Positions 1 through 5,975 are shown, numbered from the stretch's first letter. The stretch: 6,784 bases of DNA from Candidatus Woesearchaeota archaeon (GCA_016866645.1 VGLX01000068.1:1-6784), one strand, 5' to 3'. The notes: generated by a model from the letters alone, not told the origin. Translations and numbers: made by a program.

Positions 1-1194
1 TTAAGCTTTTTTTCTTTTGAAGTACACGAACCATCCTATGTTGATGGCTATTAGGGTTATTATCAGTATTATGACTAGGCTGTTGGTTTTAGGCTTAGAG
101 GCTGGAGGCGCGATTGCCATACCTGTGGTTAACAATTGCGTATCTATGCCGTCACTTCTCACAGTTGTCCTTATAGGCTGGGTCTTCTGCTTATCCTCAT
201 ATCTTAAGGTTATCGAGCCGTCATAAAAGCCTTTCTCTACTTTTTCAGTCTCCCAGAACGCTTCCAGATCTTTCTGCTCTTCAGGCTGCAGGTTCTTCCT
301 GTTGCTGTCTATGTCCATGACTTGTTTTCCTGTCTCGTCTTTCAGTTCCATCTCTCCGTAAGCTTCTTTGATAAGGTCACCGCCTATGTTCTCCACCAGT
401 ATCTGGAACTTCGCCACTCCTCCGAGCTTAAAGTTCTTGACGGTTATGTCATGGAGTTTTAGGAAGAAGCCCCCGATTATAAATTCTTTTTCCAGACTAG
501 CTGTGCCGCCGTCATAGCTCAAGACAGCCTTAGCTTTGAACTTCCCGGCTTTATCCGGCGTCCACCTTGCGACTAGCTCTCTCTTATTCCTCACGTTTAA
601 TGATTTCTCATCGGTCGCTAATGTCGTGACTTTTGTTCCTGCGCTGTCGTACACGTCTATCTTCGCGCTTATGCTGCCTATATCCTCTTCACCTACATTC
701 TCGGCGGTTATGGCGAATACGGTCTCTTCACCTACTTCACCCTCGGATATGAACATCTGCGACTGCACATATTTCCCCTTGTACGGCGCGTTGACGATAA
801 GCAGGGATACCACTTCTATGGAAGCGCCTACTGATATGGGCGCGTCGGTGTCTTCGGCGCTTTTAGTCTCTCGTATCTTAAGGAAAGTCTGGTGGGTCCC
901 TGGCTTGCTTAATGCTCCCGGCAGCTTCACTTTATAAGATAAAGGTTTTGAGCCGTCTGCTTTTGTGAAATCAAGCCTAGCGTTTTCTAGGGTTATATAG
1001 TCTTTCAAGTCGCCTTCGACTAAGGCCAAGACTGTGAAGTCTTTCTGATCGTTGTTTATCACGTTAATGGTTATAGCAGTCTCTAGGTTAGGCTCGAAGT
1101 CTAGAGTTACCTTGCCAGGAGTCACTCCTAATGAGAGGGCTGCTGGGACTAACAAAAGCGTTACCAGCGCCAGCAGGATTATCGTCTTATTCAT
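1..1194 (-). CDS. Surface protein with three beta-sandwich domains and a C-terminal membrane anchor
   Basis: A 397-residue exported protein. Residues 1-21 form a signal peptide (MNKTIILLALVTLLLVPAAL). Three Ig-like domains follow at about 22-148 (opening with TPGKVTLDFEPNLE), 149-244 and 245-350. The last two have the alternating strand pattern and the 'ENVG' and 'ENIGG' turns typical of archaeal CARDB/COG1361-type stalk domains. A short Pro/Lys linker leads to a membrane segment at about 372-392 and a KRKKA cytoplasmic tail, so the bulk lies outside the cell. I chose the ATG at 1194 because GAGG lies 4 bases before it and the signal peptide then starts cleanly; the in-frame ATG at 1224 would add ten charged residues. 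The start overlaps the upstream gene by 8 bases. The mature part has no N-X-S/T sequon, unlike its operon partner. I infer a stalk or anchor role. The stop codon is the first triplet of the window, so the gene is complete. Confidence 0.85.
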   Translation of the reverse strand: MNKTIILLALVTLLLVPAALSLGVTPGKVTLDFEPNLETAITINVINNDQKDFTVLALVEGDLKDYITLENARLDFTKADGSKPLSYKVKLPGALSKPGTHQTFLKIRETKSAEDTDAPISVGASIEVVSLLIVNAPYKGKYVQSQMFISEGEVGEETVFAITAENVGEEDIGSISAKIDVYDSAGTKVTTLATDEKSLNVRNKRELVARWTPDKAGKFKAKAVLSYDGGTASLEKEFIIGGFFLKLHDITVKNFKLGGVAKFQILVENIGGDLIKEAYGEMELKDETGKQVMDIDSNRKNLQPEEQKDLEAFWETEKVEKGFYDGSITLRYEDKQKTQPIRTTVRSDGIDTQLLTTGMAIAPPASKPKTNSLVIILIITLIAINIGWFVYFKRKKA

Positions 1195-1669
1195 ATTGCC
1201 TCGCGCTAACCTCGGTTGTTTCATTCTCTAGTTTAACGACCTTGTCTATTTCCAGGACTGCTGCTCCTGTAAGCTTCGGTTTCATGGCTAGTTTTACCAC
1301 GACGTTGCCGTCGTTCCTTAATGTCACGATGCTTTCCCTTTTTAGAGACACAGTCGGTGTTATCGTAAATTTTTGCACGCCTGTTTCCTTAAAGCCTATG
1401 ACTTTCCAGTAGTAAGTTCCTGCAGCCAAGTCCTGCTCTGGAACGTACGTGTTGCCCTTTACCTTCGCGACTATCGGGGTAGAGAAATCCGCATTGTCAT
1501 CGATAAGTAAGGTGTACGTGATGATTGGCAAGCCCTCCCATCTGAACTCCGGACTTCTTTGTAATATATCCCCCGAAGGGCTTACCTGAGTTATCGTTGC
1601 GAGGTTCACGAATAGGTAGAATAGTATGACCGCCAGGATGTTTATCAGTATCAAAATCTTTAATTTCAT
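1187..1669 (-). CDS. Membrane-anchored FN3-like surface protein
   Basis: A 160-residue protein with an N-terminal membrane segment at about 4-24 and no obvious cleavage site, so probably an uncleaved anchor with the rest outside. Residues about 29-93 look like a fibronectin type III fold: SPSGD at the first strand, 'SPEFRW' at the B strand, 'DFSTPIV' and 'LAAGTYYWKV' near the end. Residues about 98-160 form a second small beta unit containing LRNDGNVV, a motif also present in the neighbouring 673-residue protein. The ATG at 1669 overlaps the upstream stop as ATGA (1666-1669), which argues for translational coupling; GGGTGG lies just upstream. An in-frame GTG at 1681 would add only four residues and is less likely. 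There is a single sequon (NET near residue 149). A connector or tip role with the two flanking surface proteins is inferred from the operon; no enzyme motif is visible. Confidence 0.8.
   Translation of the reverse strand: MKLKILILINILAVILFYLFVNLATITQVSPSGDILQRSPEFRWEGLPIITYTLLIDDNADFSTPIVAKVKGNTYVPEQDLAAGTYYWKVIGFKETGVQKFTITPTVSLKRESIVTLRNDGNVVVKLAMKPKLTGAAVLEIDKVVKLENETTEVSARQYE
1301..1320 (-). repeat. 20-bp in-frame repeat, copy 1 (RNDGNV)
   Basis: Identical over 20 bases to 1999-2018 and in the same reading phase. It encodes RNDGNV with identical codons in the 160-residue protein. The flanking residues differ. Confidence 0.7.
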
Positions 1670-3687
1670 AAAGCAACCCACCCCGTGATTCTCACAGTGG
1701 ACCCTTTAGCTCCGGTAGATTCTCCAGGCGGCACCTCAATCCTTATGTCTATTTCTGCCTCGTCCATGATATCGCTGTAGTTAAGCTGCCTGATGTTAGC
1801 AGAATCGTTAGTCAATGGGAGGTTGAACCATGTTGGCAGCGTTGCTGAATGCGACCAGTTGAAAGAGCCGTTCTCCTCAGCGTAAGATTCGTAAGCTGTC
1901 GCGTTGTCAATCCAGTACTGGAAATAAGGCGATACTATCTGCTGGGTGTCCCACAGCCAGTCAGCAGATGTTTCTACTGTTATGTTGAAGTCTGTCAAGA
2001 CGTTGCCGTCGTTCCTTACCCTGAAAGGCAGCGGGCTGTTGTCTGATGTATCATTGACATCCCCTATTGACACACTTCCGAATTCCATGGTCTTGTTGAA
2101 AACCGTGAACATGACTGTAGACGGAACGTAGAAAGTCCAGTTCTCGCTCCAGCCGCCCCATTCTAATCCGTCGTAAGCTCTCACCCTCCAGGTGTAGTTC
2201 TGGTCTGCGATGGCTTCAACCATCGAGATGTACTCTGTGATGTTCGTCCCTTCTGCTATACCAGTGATGTTGAACTCTCCTTCCCCTGTGAAAGAAGTGA
2301 AGTCAACAGTGTCAGGATTACAAGTGGCAGGGTTGCTGGTTCCGCACTGCTTCACCTGGATGTTGTATGTCAAAGGGTCGCTGTCAGGGTCTGTGGTGTT
2401 GAGCCATTGGAAAGTCAGAGTCCTGTTGAACAAAGTGGCATTGCCATGGTAAGGCTCCAAGAAATACTCATTCGATACGTTGTCCGGCGGAGAGTTCGGG
2501 CGTGAGCAGCACACTTTCGTGTCGTAGACTCCGCAAGTGCTCACATGAGCATCAGTAAGGTTGTCAGCTCCGCTCGACGCCATGCTTAGTAAACAAGAAT
2601 AGTTCGCCTCGCAAGAAGCTTCCCTGGTAACATTGCATGTGGTAGTGTAGCCTGTGGCAGCCATGCATGCGCTGTTAGTGTATTTTAAAATTCCTGGGAG
2701 CCCTCTTTGGTAATGCGCCAAGACTTCGCTAGCTGATAAGCTCCGGTTGTAAATCGCGACCTCGTCGATGGTGCCGTTGAAGTACCTCGGCCATGTTCCT
2801 ATAGGGGCGCCTGCGCCGATGCTTAAAGGATTCGTAGTCTGTGTGTACGTTCCTGATACTACAACTGGCGAGCCTGCTACTTCAGCACCATTAACATAAA
2901 GCCTGTAATTAGACCCGTCATATGTTGTTACGACGTGATACCACGTGTCAAAAGAAGTGTAATTATAAGCTATGTTTCGCCAATCGCCGATATGCAGATA
3001 ATGAGATGTTACAGTATCTTCATTAGAAAGTTCCCAAACGAATCCTGCATCATTTGTTCCCGGCCTTTTTCCGATAATGTCCATATAATCTGCTGTAAAT
3101 CCTGTAATCTTCATCCACATCTCGATAGATATATAAGAAGGGTTTAATATCCCGTTTCCTGTGTCTGCTACTTGGACGTAACTGTTCGTCCCTTCGAATA
3201 TGAACGCTCCGTTAATTCTTCCATCAGGCGTCCAGTTAGCTCCGCCATACACGGTCCCGTTGTTCCCGTATCCGCTGTAGTCGTAAGCGTGCGTGTCGTT
3301 TATGTCGTAGTTCGAGTCGTTGTCAAAATGGAATAGCAGCATGTATCCTGGGTCGTAGTCCGGTGCTTGCACGTGCGCGTTAGTAACTGCTGAGAGGTTC
3401 AGGAATGGCGTGCCGCAGGTGTTAAGTATTACGCCTGGGTTGTTTGTTGAGTTGCAGCACAGCAGCTGAGGATAAGTGGCTTCTGACGTGTTCTCTGCAT
3501 GAGCGTTGTCACGGCCTAAGGTGTCGTTCTTCAAGTAGAGCAATGCTGTTCCTGAGTTCGTGCATGATGCCGTGTCTACCTGGCAGTTCAGGTCTCCGTA
3601 AGTGTTTATCACGGTGAGCATGAACAGTATTATGAATGCTAGCGTTATCATCGACGCTGTTTTGCCTTGCCTTGTTATCTTGTTCAT
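1666..3687 (-). CDS. Large secreted LamG/FN3 glycoprotein, probable adhesin
   Basis: A 673-residue extracellular protein. A basic N-terminus is followed by a hydrophobic stretch at 13-30, a signal peptide or anchor. Residues about 35-110 and 341-394 are Cys-rich repeats, each with an (N/D)AH motif and ending in a CC pair. Between them, about 115-328, lies a LamG/concanavalin A-like domain: 'LLFHFDNDSN', 'DYSGYGNNGTVYGGANW', 'ISIEMWMKI', 'YNGSLSASEV'-like closing strand seen as IYNRSLSASEV. This fold commonly binds sugars or proteins. Residues about 400-521 are FN3-like ('DPDSDPLTYNIQV', 'YTWRVRAYDGLEW'). Residues 522-673 form a further beta domain with VRNDGNV and 'FQYWIDN'. By hand I count about 30 N-X-S/T sequons, so heavy N-glycosylation is likely. 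There is no C-terminal membrane segment or sorting motif. It overlaps its neighbours by 4 bases at both ends. Binding to a partner cell or to polysaccharide is an inference; the ligand cannot be read. Confidence 0.87.
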   Translation of the reverse strand: MNKITRQGKTASMITLAFIILFMLTVINTYGDLNCQVDTASCTNSGTALLYLKNDTLGRDNAHAENTSEATYPQLLCCNSTNNPGVILNTCGTPFLNLSAVTNAHVQAPDYDPGYMLLFHFDNDSNYDINDTHAYDYSGYGNNGTVYGGANWTPDGRINGAFIFEGTNSYVQVADTGNGILNPSYISIEMWMKITGFTADYMDIIGKRPGTNDAGFVWELSNEDTVTSHYLHIGDWRNIAYNYTSFDTWYHVVTTYDGSNYRLYVNGAEVAGSPVVVSGTYTQTTNPLSIGAGAPIGTWPRYFNGTIDEVAIYNRSLSASEVLAHYQRGLPGILKYTNSACMAATGYTTTCNVTREASCEANYSCLLSMASSGADNLTDAHVSTCGVYDTKVCCSRPNSPPDNVSNEYFLEPYHGNATLFNRTLTFQWLNTTDPDSDPLTYNIQVKQCGTSNPATCNPDTVDFTSFTGEGEFNITGIAEGTNITEYISMVEAIADQNYTWRVRAYDGLEWGGWSENWTFYVPSTVMFTVFNKTMEFGSVSIGDVNDTSDNSPLPFRVRNDGNVLTDFNITVETSADWLWDTQQIVSPYFQYWIDNATAYESYAEENGSFNWSHSATLPTWFNLPLTNDSANIRQLNYSDIMDEAEIDIRIEVPPGESTGAKGSTVRITGWVAL
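1999..2018 (-). repeat. 20-bp in-frame repeat, copy 2 (RNDGNV)
   Basis: Second copy of the 20-base identity, here in the last domain of the 673-residue protein (residues about 558-563). It may be a trace of domain duplication between neighbouring genes, or chance plus shared codon use for one conserved turn. Confidence 0.7.
2506..3585 (-). repeat. Cys-rich (N/D)AH...CC protein repeats flanking the LamG domain
   Basis: Inside the 673-residue protein, two related units flank LamG: residues 35-78 (ending NAHAE...LLCC) and 341-394 (ending DAHVSTCGVYDTKVCC). A shorter third copy at 91-119 (CGTPFLNLSAVTNAHV...GYMLLF) has the same 12-residue spacing from the AH motif but lacks the CC pair. The repeat is at the protein level; the DNA copies are diverged. 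Confidence 0.55.
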
Positions 3688-4088
3688 CTTCTTTTTTGTG
3701 CCGCTCTTTGGTATGTCGTCCAGATCGTCCTCTGGTCCCTGTTTAAGAGCGTTGCTATTTCCTTGTAGCTCAATCCGTGGGTCTCTTTGAGGTATATGGT
3801 GACGTGCTCTAATGCGCTTAGAGTGCGGTCGGATAGAATCGTTACCGGTATCGAGTATCCTGTCGTAGGAGGCGTTTTCAGCTTAAGGTTTTTTACCTCT
3901 TTCAGGTGCTTGGTGATGGTTTCTAAGGTCTCTATCGTATCCTTGTCGAAGATCTTGGATAATGCCTGCTCTTCCTGCAGGAAGCTCAGGACCAGGTCTT
4001 GCTTGGTTATGTTGTGGCTTTTCAGCTCGTCTATTATCTGCTTTATCCTCTCGTTAGAACTCTCAGCTGTTTTTTTCAAAACGTTCAC
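3684..4088 (-). CDS. Helix-turn-helix DNA-binding protein (sigma-70 region 4-like HTH)
   Basis: A 134-residue cytoplasmic protein that opens the surface operon. Residues 1-70 are mostly amphipathic helix and may dimerise or sense a signal. Residues about 79-132 contain a compact DNA-binding domain: 'LEHVTIYLKETHG', then LSYKEIATLLNRDQRTIWTTYQRA, where LSYKEIATLL and RTIWTTYQRA are the two helices of the HTH. This resembles sigma-70 region 4, but no other sigma regions are present, so it is not a sigma factor. I remember this IWTTY-type domain from DPANN proteins, which I cannot verify here. The start is uncertain: GTG at 4088 gives the longest frame, but this GTG lies inside a good archaeal SD (GGTGA) placed 5 bases before TTG at 4077-4079, which would give 131 residues. 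Its stop overlaps the next ATG as ATGA. It is a candidate for binding the three palindromes upstream. Confidence 0.82.
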   Translation of the reverse strand: MNVLKKTAESSNERIKQIIDELKSHNITKQDLVLSFLQEEQALSKIFDKDTIETLETITKHLKEVKNLKLKTPPTTGYSIPVTILSDRTLSALEHVTIYLKETHGLSYKEIATLLNRDQRTIWTTYQRAAQKRR

Positions 4089-4096
4089 CAGTTTTT

Positions 4097-4113
4097 CTTA
4101 CTTATTATGTAAG
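4097..4113. promoter_or_regulatory. Palindromic operator A
   Basis: The 17-bp site is CTTAC, 7 bases, GTAAG, with perfect 5-base arms. It lies between the leftward TATA-like box and the start of the HTH gene, over the predicted transcription start, a position suited to repression. It matches sites B and C in arm sequence (TAC/GTA core) and in the 7-base spacer. Confidence 0.6.
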
Positions 4114-4120
4114 TGCCTTC

Positions 4121-4130
4121 TTATTTAAAT
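4121..4130 (-). promoter_or_regulatory. TATA-like box for the leftward surface operon
   Basis: On the minus strand this reads ATTTAAATAA, preceded by a purine-rich GGGAAAAAC that could serve as the BRE. Placing the start site about 26-27 bases on gives transcription from near 4099, inside palindrome A and about 10 bases before the GTG at 4088. This is a prediction by spacing only. Confidence 0.55.
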
Positions 4131-4159
4131 GTTTTTCCCATATTGTAGGTATGTGTTAG

Positions 4160-4176
4160 CCTACTATGTAAGTAAC
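4160..4176. promoter_or_regulatory. Palindromic operator B (central, imperfect)
   Basis: The site is CCTAC, 7 bases, GTAAC: the TAC/GTA core matches but the outer bases differ between arms. It shares TATGTAAGT with site A and TAAGTAAC with site C. Its left arm can also pair with GTAGG at 4145-4149. It sits midway between the two promoters, 63 bp from A and 61 bp from C by centre. Confidence 0.5.
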
Positions 4177-4190
4177 AGCAGACATCTCGG

Positions 4191-4217
4191 TTTATAAGGA
4201 CCGGAAGGCTTTTATAC
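4191..4217 (+). promoter_or_regulatory. Rightward promoter region with two TATA-like boxes
   Basis: Two candidates are present: TTTATAAGG at 4191-4199 and TTTTATAC at 4210-4217. The second puts the transcription start about 26 bases on, at or next to the ATG at 4239, giving a leaderless mRNA; this fits the absence of any SD there. The first would give a leader of roughly 18 bases containing palindrome C. A 4-base inverted repeat (CGGT/ACCG, 4188-4191 and 4200-4203) surrounds the first box. Confidence 0.5.
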
Positions 4218-4220
4218 ATG

Positions 4221-4237
4221 GTTACCTAATAAGTAAC
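4221..4237. promoter_or_regulatory. Palindromic operator C
   Basis: The site is GTTAC, 7 bases, GTAAC, with perfect 5-base arms, ending one base before the ATG at 4239. It mirrors site A: both lie between a TATA-like box and the start codon of the gene they face, so a protein bound here would block initiation. Confidence 0.6.
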
Positions 4238-4238
4238 T

Positions 4239-4850
4239 ATGATTTGTGAGATTCCGCAGTATGGATTGAGGGCCTATGCCTTGTTCTTTTCGAAGCATGG
4301 CTCAAGAGAAGAGTTCAAACAGTCCGAATTAGACTGGATTGTAGGGCAGAGCATGAAAAAGAAAATATTCGCTTTGTTATTGAGATCCGGATGGATAACA
4401 AAATCCTCAAAAGATTCTTACAGGTGCACAAGCCCGGAAAACGTGATGAACGGGTTATTTGAGTTTAAGTTGCCCACCATTATAAAAGAAGCAAAGAAGG
4501 GATACGCTTTCACAGGCCTATCCGCTGTAGAGATATGGTCAGACTTCTCATATGTCCAAAGAAGCAGGGAACGGTCACCTTATTTTATAAAAGTATTAAA
4601 AAAAGACTTGACCTACTGGAAAGAGTTTTTCAACAGGCACAGGATACCTTATTATATCAACCAAGGATCAACCATAGGCGAGTATGCAATATTAATCCCC
4701 GTACAAGCTATAACAAATGAAGAAAAAGACGGGATAAAAGTCGAAACGTTGAAAGAAACCTTAAGGTTATCAAAAAGCAACGATATGCATTTATACGCTT
4801 ATGATTACATAAAGAAGAGATATGGAACTGCTGCAACTCAGAGAGCATGA
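4239..4850 (+). CDS. Winged-helix-like regulator, probable antitoxin paired with the nucleotidyltransferase
   Basis: A 203-residue soluble protein without signal or membrane segment. Residues about 7-75 look like a winged helix: helices around 'GLRAYALFFSKHG' and 'QSMKKKIFALLLRSGWI', then a wing at GWITKSSKDSYRCT. A second alpha/beta domain at about 87-200 begins 'GYAFTGLSAVEIWSDFSYV' and contains 'YFIKVLKKDLTYWKEFF'. Wing followed by a 'G-x-SA' helix is the general plan of AbiEi-type antitoxins, but the match is by pattern and looser than for the 195-residue protein on the other strand. The gene lies upstream of, and overlaps by 29 bases, a nucleotidyltransferase gene, the usual antitoxin-first order of AbiE. 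The start has no SD and is probably leaderless. Palindrome C abuts its start, which suits negative autoregulation as known for AbiEi. It could instead be a plain repressor. Confidence 0.6.
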   Translation: MICEIPQYGLRAYALFFSKHGSREEFKQSELDWIVGQSMKKKIFALLLRSGWITKSSKDSYRCTSPENVMNGLFEFKLPTIIKEAKKGYAFTGLSAVEIWSDFSYVQRSRERSPYFIKVLKKDLTYWKEFFNRHRIPYYINQGSTIGEYAILIPVQAITNEEKDGIKVETLKETLRLSKSNDMHLYAYDYIKKRYGTAATQRA

Positions 4851-5517
4851 AATATTCCAGACGCTGAAAAGCATCAAGGAATCAAGATTCGTAGTTATCG
4901 GCGGCTACGCGGTAAGCTCTTACACCCTCCCCAGGTTCTCAGTAGACTGCGACATCATCGTCGGAGATGAAAAAGAGCTGAACAATGTAAGCAAAAAACT
5001 CCTAAGCATCGGCTACGAGAACAAAAAGAGCAAAGAGCAAAACCTGCCATACCACAAAAAGTTTGAAAGATTCAAAAAAGAAATAGCGCAAGGGTTCAAA
5101 GTGAGCGTAGATGTCCTTGCCAAAGAGGTGCTTGACAGGCAAACGAATGCGAAGTTCTCTGCAGAATGGGTGTTCAAAAACTCACGGAAAAAGAACCTAA
5201 AAGGGCGCACAGTCTCAGAAGGATTATACCTCAGGATTATAAACCCGGATGCATTATTTGTCATGAAACTCGTAAGCTACAGGCCGTCAGACATCAGGGA
5301 CTGCTTCATGCTCGCGACATCAATCAATGATAAAAAGTGGATAAGGCATGAAGCCTCAGAAAGGTGCGATTTTGACGAAAGGTTCTCCAAGCTTAAAGAT
5401 GCAATATGTTCCAAACAGTTTAAGGACAACCTGCAAGGCATCTTCGGATTTATAGAACAGAAAATATTTGACAAGCACAAAAAGCTAGTCCTACGATTAG
5501 AGGACAAATCTGATTAA
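4822..5517 (+). CDS. AbiEii-like nucleotidyltransferase, probable type IV toxin
   Basis: A 231-residue protein with a DNA polymerase beta-type nucleotidyltransferase core. Visible motifs are GG at 27-28 in VVIGGYAVSSY, R38, then D42 and D44 in SVDCDIIV (the metal-binding DxD), and a third acidic residue, D97, in VSVDVLA. Later 'NPDALFVMKLVSYRPSDIRD' (about 141-160, with K149, D157 and D160) matches the 'L..MK..S/A.R..D..D' segment common to AbiEii/AbiGii-type NTases. All expected catalytic residues seem intact. Characterised relatives transfer nucleotides to tRNA or other targets and arrest growth; the target here is unknown. It is somewhat shorter than the AbiEii proteins I know (about 250-300 residues). 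The ATG at 4822 lies inside the end of the upstream gene, with AAGAGAT as a weak SD, so translation is probably coupled. A housekeeping or antibiotic-modifying NTase is a less likely alternative. Confidence 0.78.
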   Translation: MELLQLREHEIFQTLKSIKESRFVVIGGYAVSSYTLPRFSVDCDIIVGDEKELNNVSKKLLSIGYENKKSKEQNLPYHKKFERFKKEIAQGFKVSVDVLAKEVLDRQTNAKFSAEWVFKNSRKKNLKGRTVSEGLYLRIINPDALFVMKLVSYRPSDIRDCFMLATSINDKKWIRHEASERCDFDERFSKLKDAICSKQFKDNLQGIFGFIEQKIFDKHKKLVLRLEDKSD

Positions 5518-5533
5518 AGAAAAAGACAACACT

Positions 5534-5540
5534 AAAAAAA
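5534..5540 (-). terminator. T-tract ending the leftward 122-residue gene
   Basis: On the minus strand this is a run of seven T's about 40 bases past the stop codon. Archaeal RNA polymerase can terminate at plain T-runs without a hairpin. The gene also ends in two in-frame stops (TAG at 5581-5583, then TAA at 5578-5580). Confidence 0.45.
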
Positions 5541-5550
5541 GATTCTCCCC

Positions 5551-5556
5551 TTTTTT
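5551..5556 (+). terminator. T-tract ending the nucleotidyltransferase transcript
   Basis: Six T's follow CCCC about 33 bases after the TAA at 5515-5517. Together with the opposite T-run at 5534-5540 this makes a short convergent terminator region. I see no strong hairpin. Confidence 0.45.
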
Positions 5557-5580
5557 CCTGCCTGCTGAGAAGCGCCCTTA

Positions 5581-5949
5581 CTACTGAGCCTTGCCCGTCG
5601 TCAAGTCAACCTTGTAGTCGACAGTCCTGACCCTAGCCTCTTGGACGCATCTGGCTTCTACGCACTGGTTCAAAGCCTGCTGGTTTATCGCGCTCAGAGG
5701 GACTAGCTGCTCCTTGCCGTCTACCACAACCTTGCATACTGCCTGGTTGTCAGTGTTAGGCATGATATAACAGTTGCTGTTGATCCAGTCCTGGGCCGTT
5801 ATAGCCTTGTCGCAAGCGTACTGAGAGCAAGCCCACTGCTCTTCCTCCTTGACTATGAAACCTGTGTAGTTCAGGAAGCTGAACAGTACCAAGCCCCCTA
5901 TCAGCACGAAAGCTATCACCAATGACTTGCTTATCCTGCTTTCTGCCAT
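5581..5949 (-). CDS. Small single-pass membrane protein with six extracytoplasmic cysteines
   Basis: A 122-residue protein I cannot assign to a named family. A short basic N-terminus (MAESRISK) is followed by a membrane helix at about 9-28, so the remaining 94 residues should face outward. That part holds six cysteines: C41 and C46 (CSQYAC), C60, C72, C96 and C101 (CVEARC). The two CX4C pairs near the ends of the domain and the even total suggest up to three disulfides; a metal site is possible but the exported location makes it less likely. There is one sequon close to the membrane (NYT, residue 27). No enzyme motif is visible. The start ATG has no SD and a TATA-like box about 30 bases upstream, so the mRNA is probably leaderless and the gene is its own transcription unit, separate from the AbiEi-like gene 87 bases upstream. 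Confidence 0.75.
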   Translation of the reverse strand: MAESRISKSLVIAFVLIGGLVLFSFLNYTGFIVKEEEQWACSQYACDKAITAQDWINSNCYIMPNTDNQAVCKVVVDGKEQLVPLSAINQQALNQCVEARCVQEARVRTVDYKVDLTTGKAQ

Positions 5950-5975
5950 TTTAAGAATTAGTAATGCGCAACGCG

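Noticed and set aside
536..937. Plus-strand open frame opposite the 397-residue gene, and other plus-strand frames across 1-4088
   Set aside because: They are shadows of well-supported minus-strand genes; their residue composition is not protein-like in domains and none has a promoter or SD.
1195..1224. In-frame upstream ATG at 1224 for the 397-residue surface protein
   Set aside because: It would put ten mostly charged residues before a good signal peptide and deepen the overlap; the ATG at 1194 has GAGG at proper spacing.
1670..1681. GTG start at 1681 for the FN3-like protein
   Set aside because: Adds only four residues; the ATG at 1669 gives the ATGA overlap seen at the other junctions.
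3596..3687. Class III (pilin/archaellin-type) signal peptide in the 673-residue protein
   Set aside because: The basic stretch with QGK before a hydrophobic helix is suggestive, but the expected acidic residue after the cleavage site is missing and the protein is far larger than a pilin.
3684..4088. Sigma factor
   Set aside because: Only the region 4-like HTH is present, no region 2 or 3, and the surrounding signals are archaeal.
4097..4237. CRISPR-like array from three spaced repeats
   Set aside because: The repeats are 17-bp palindromes with 5-base arms, overlap promoter elements and are too short and diverged for CRISPR repeats.
5013..5507. Minus-strand frames opposite the nucleotidyltransferase
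   Set aside because: The plus strand has clear NTase motifs over the same stretch; the opposite frames show no recognisable motif.
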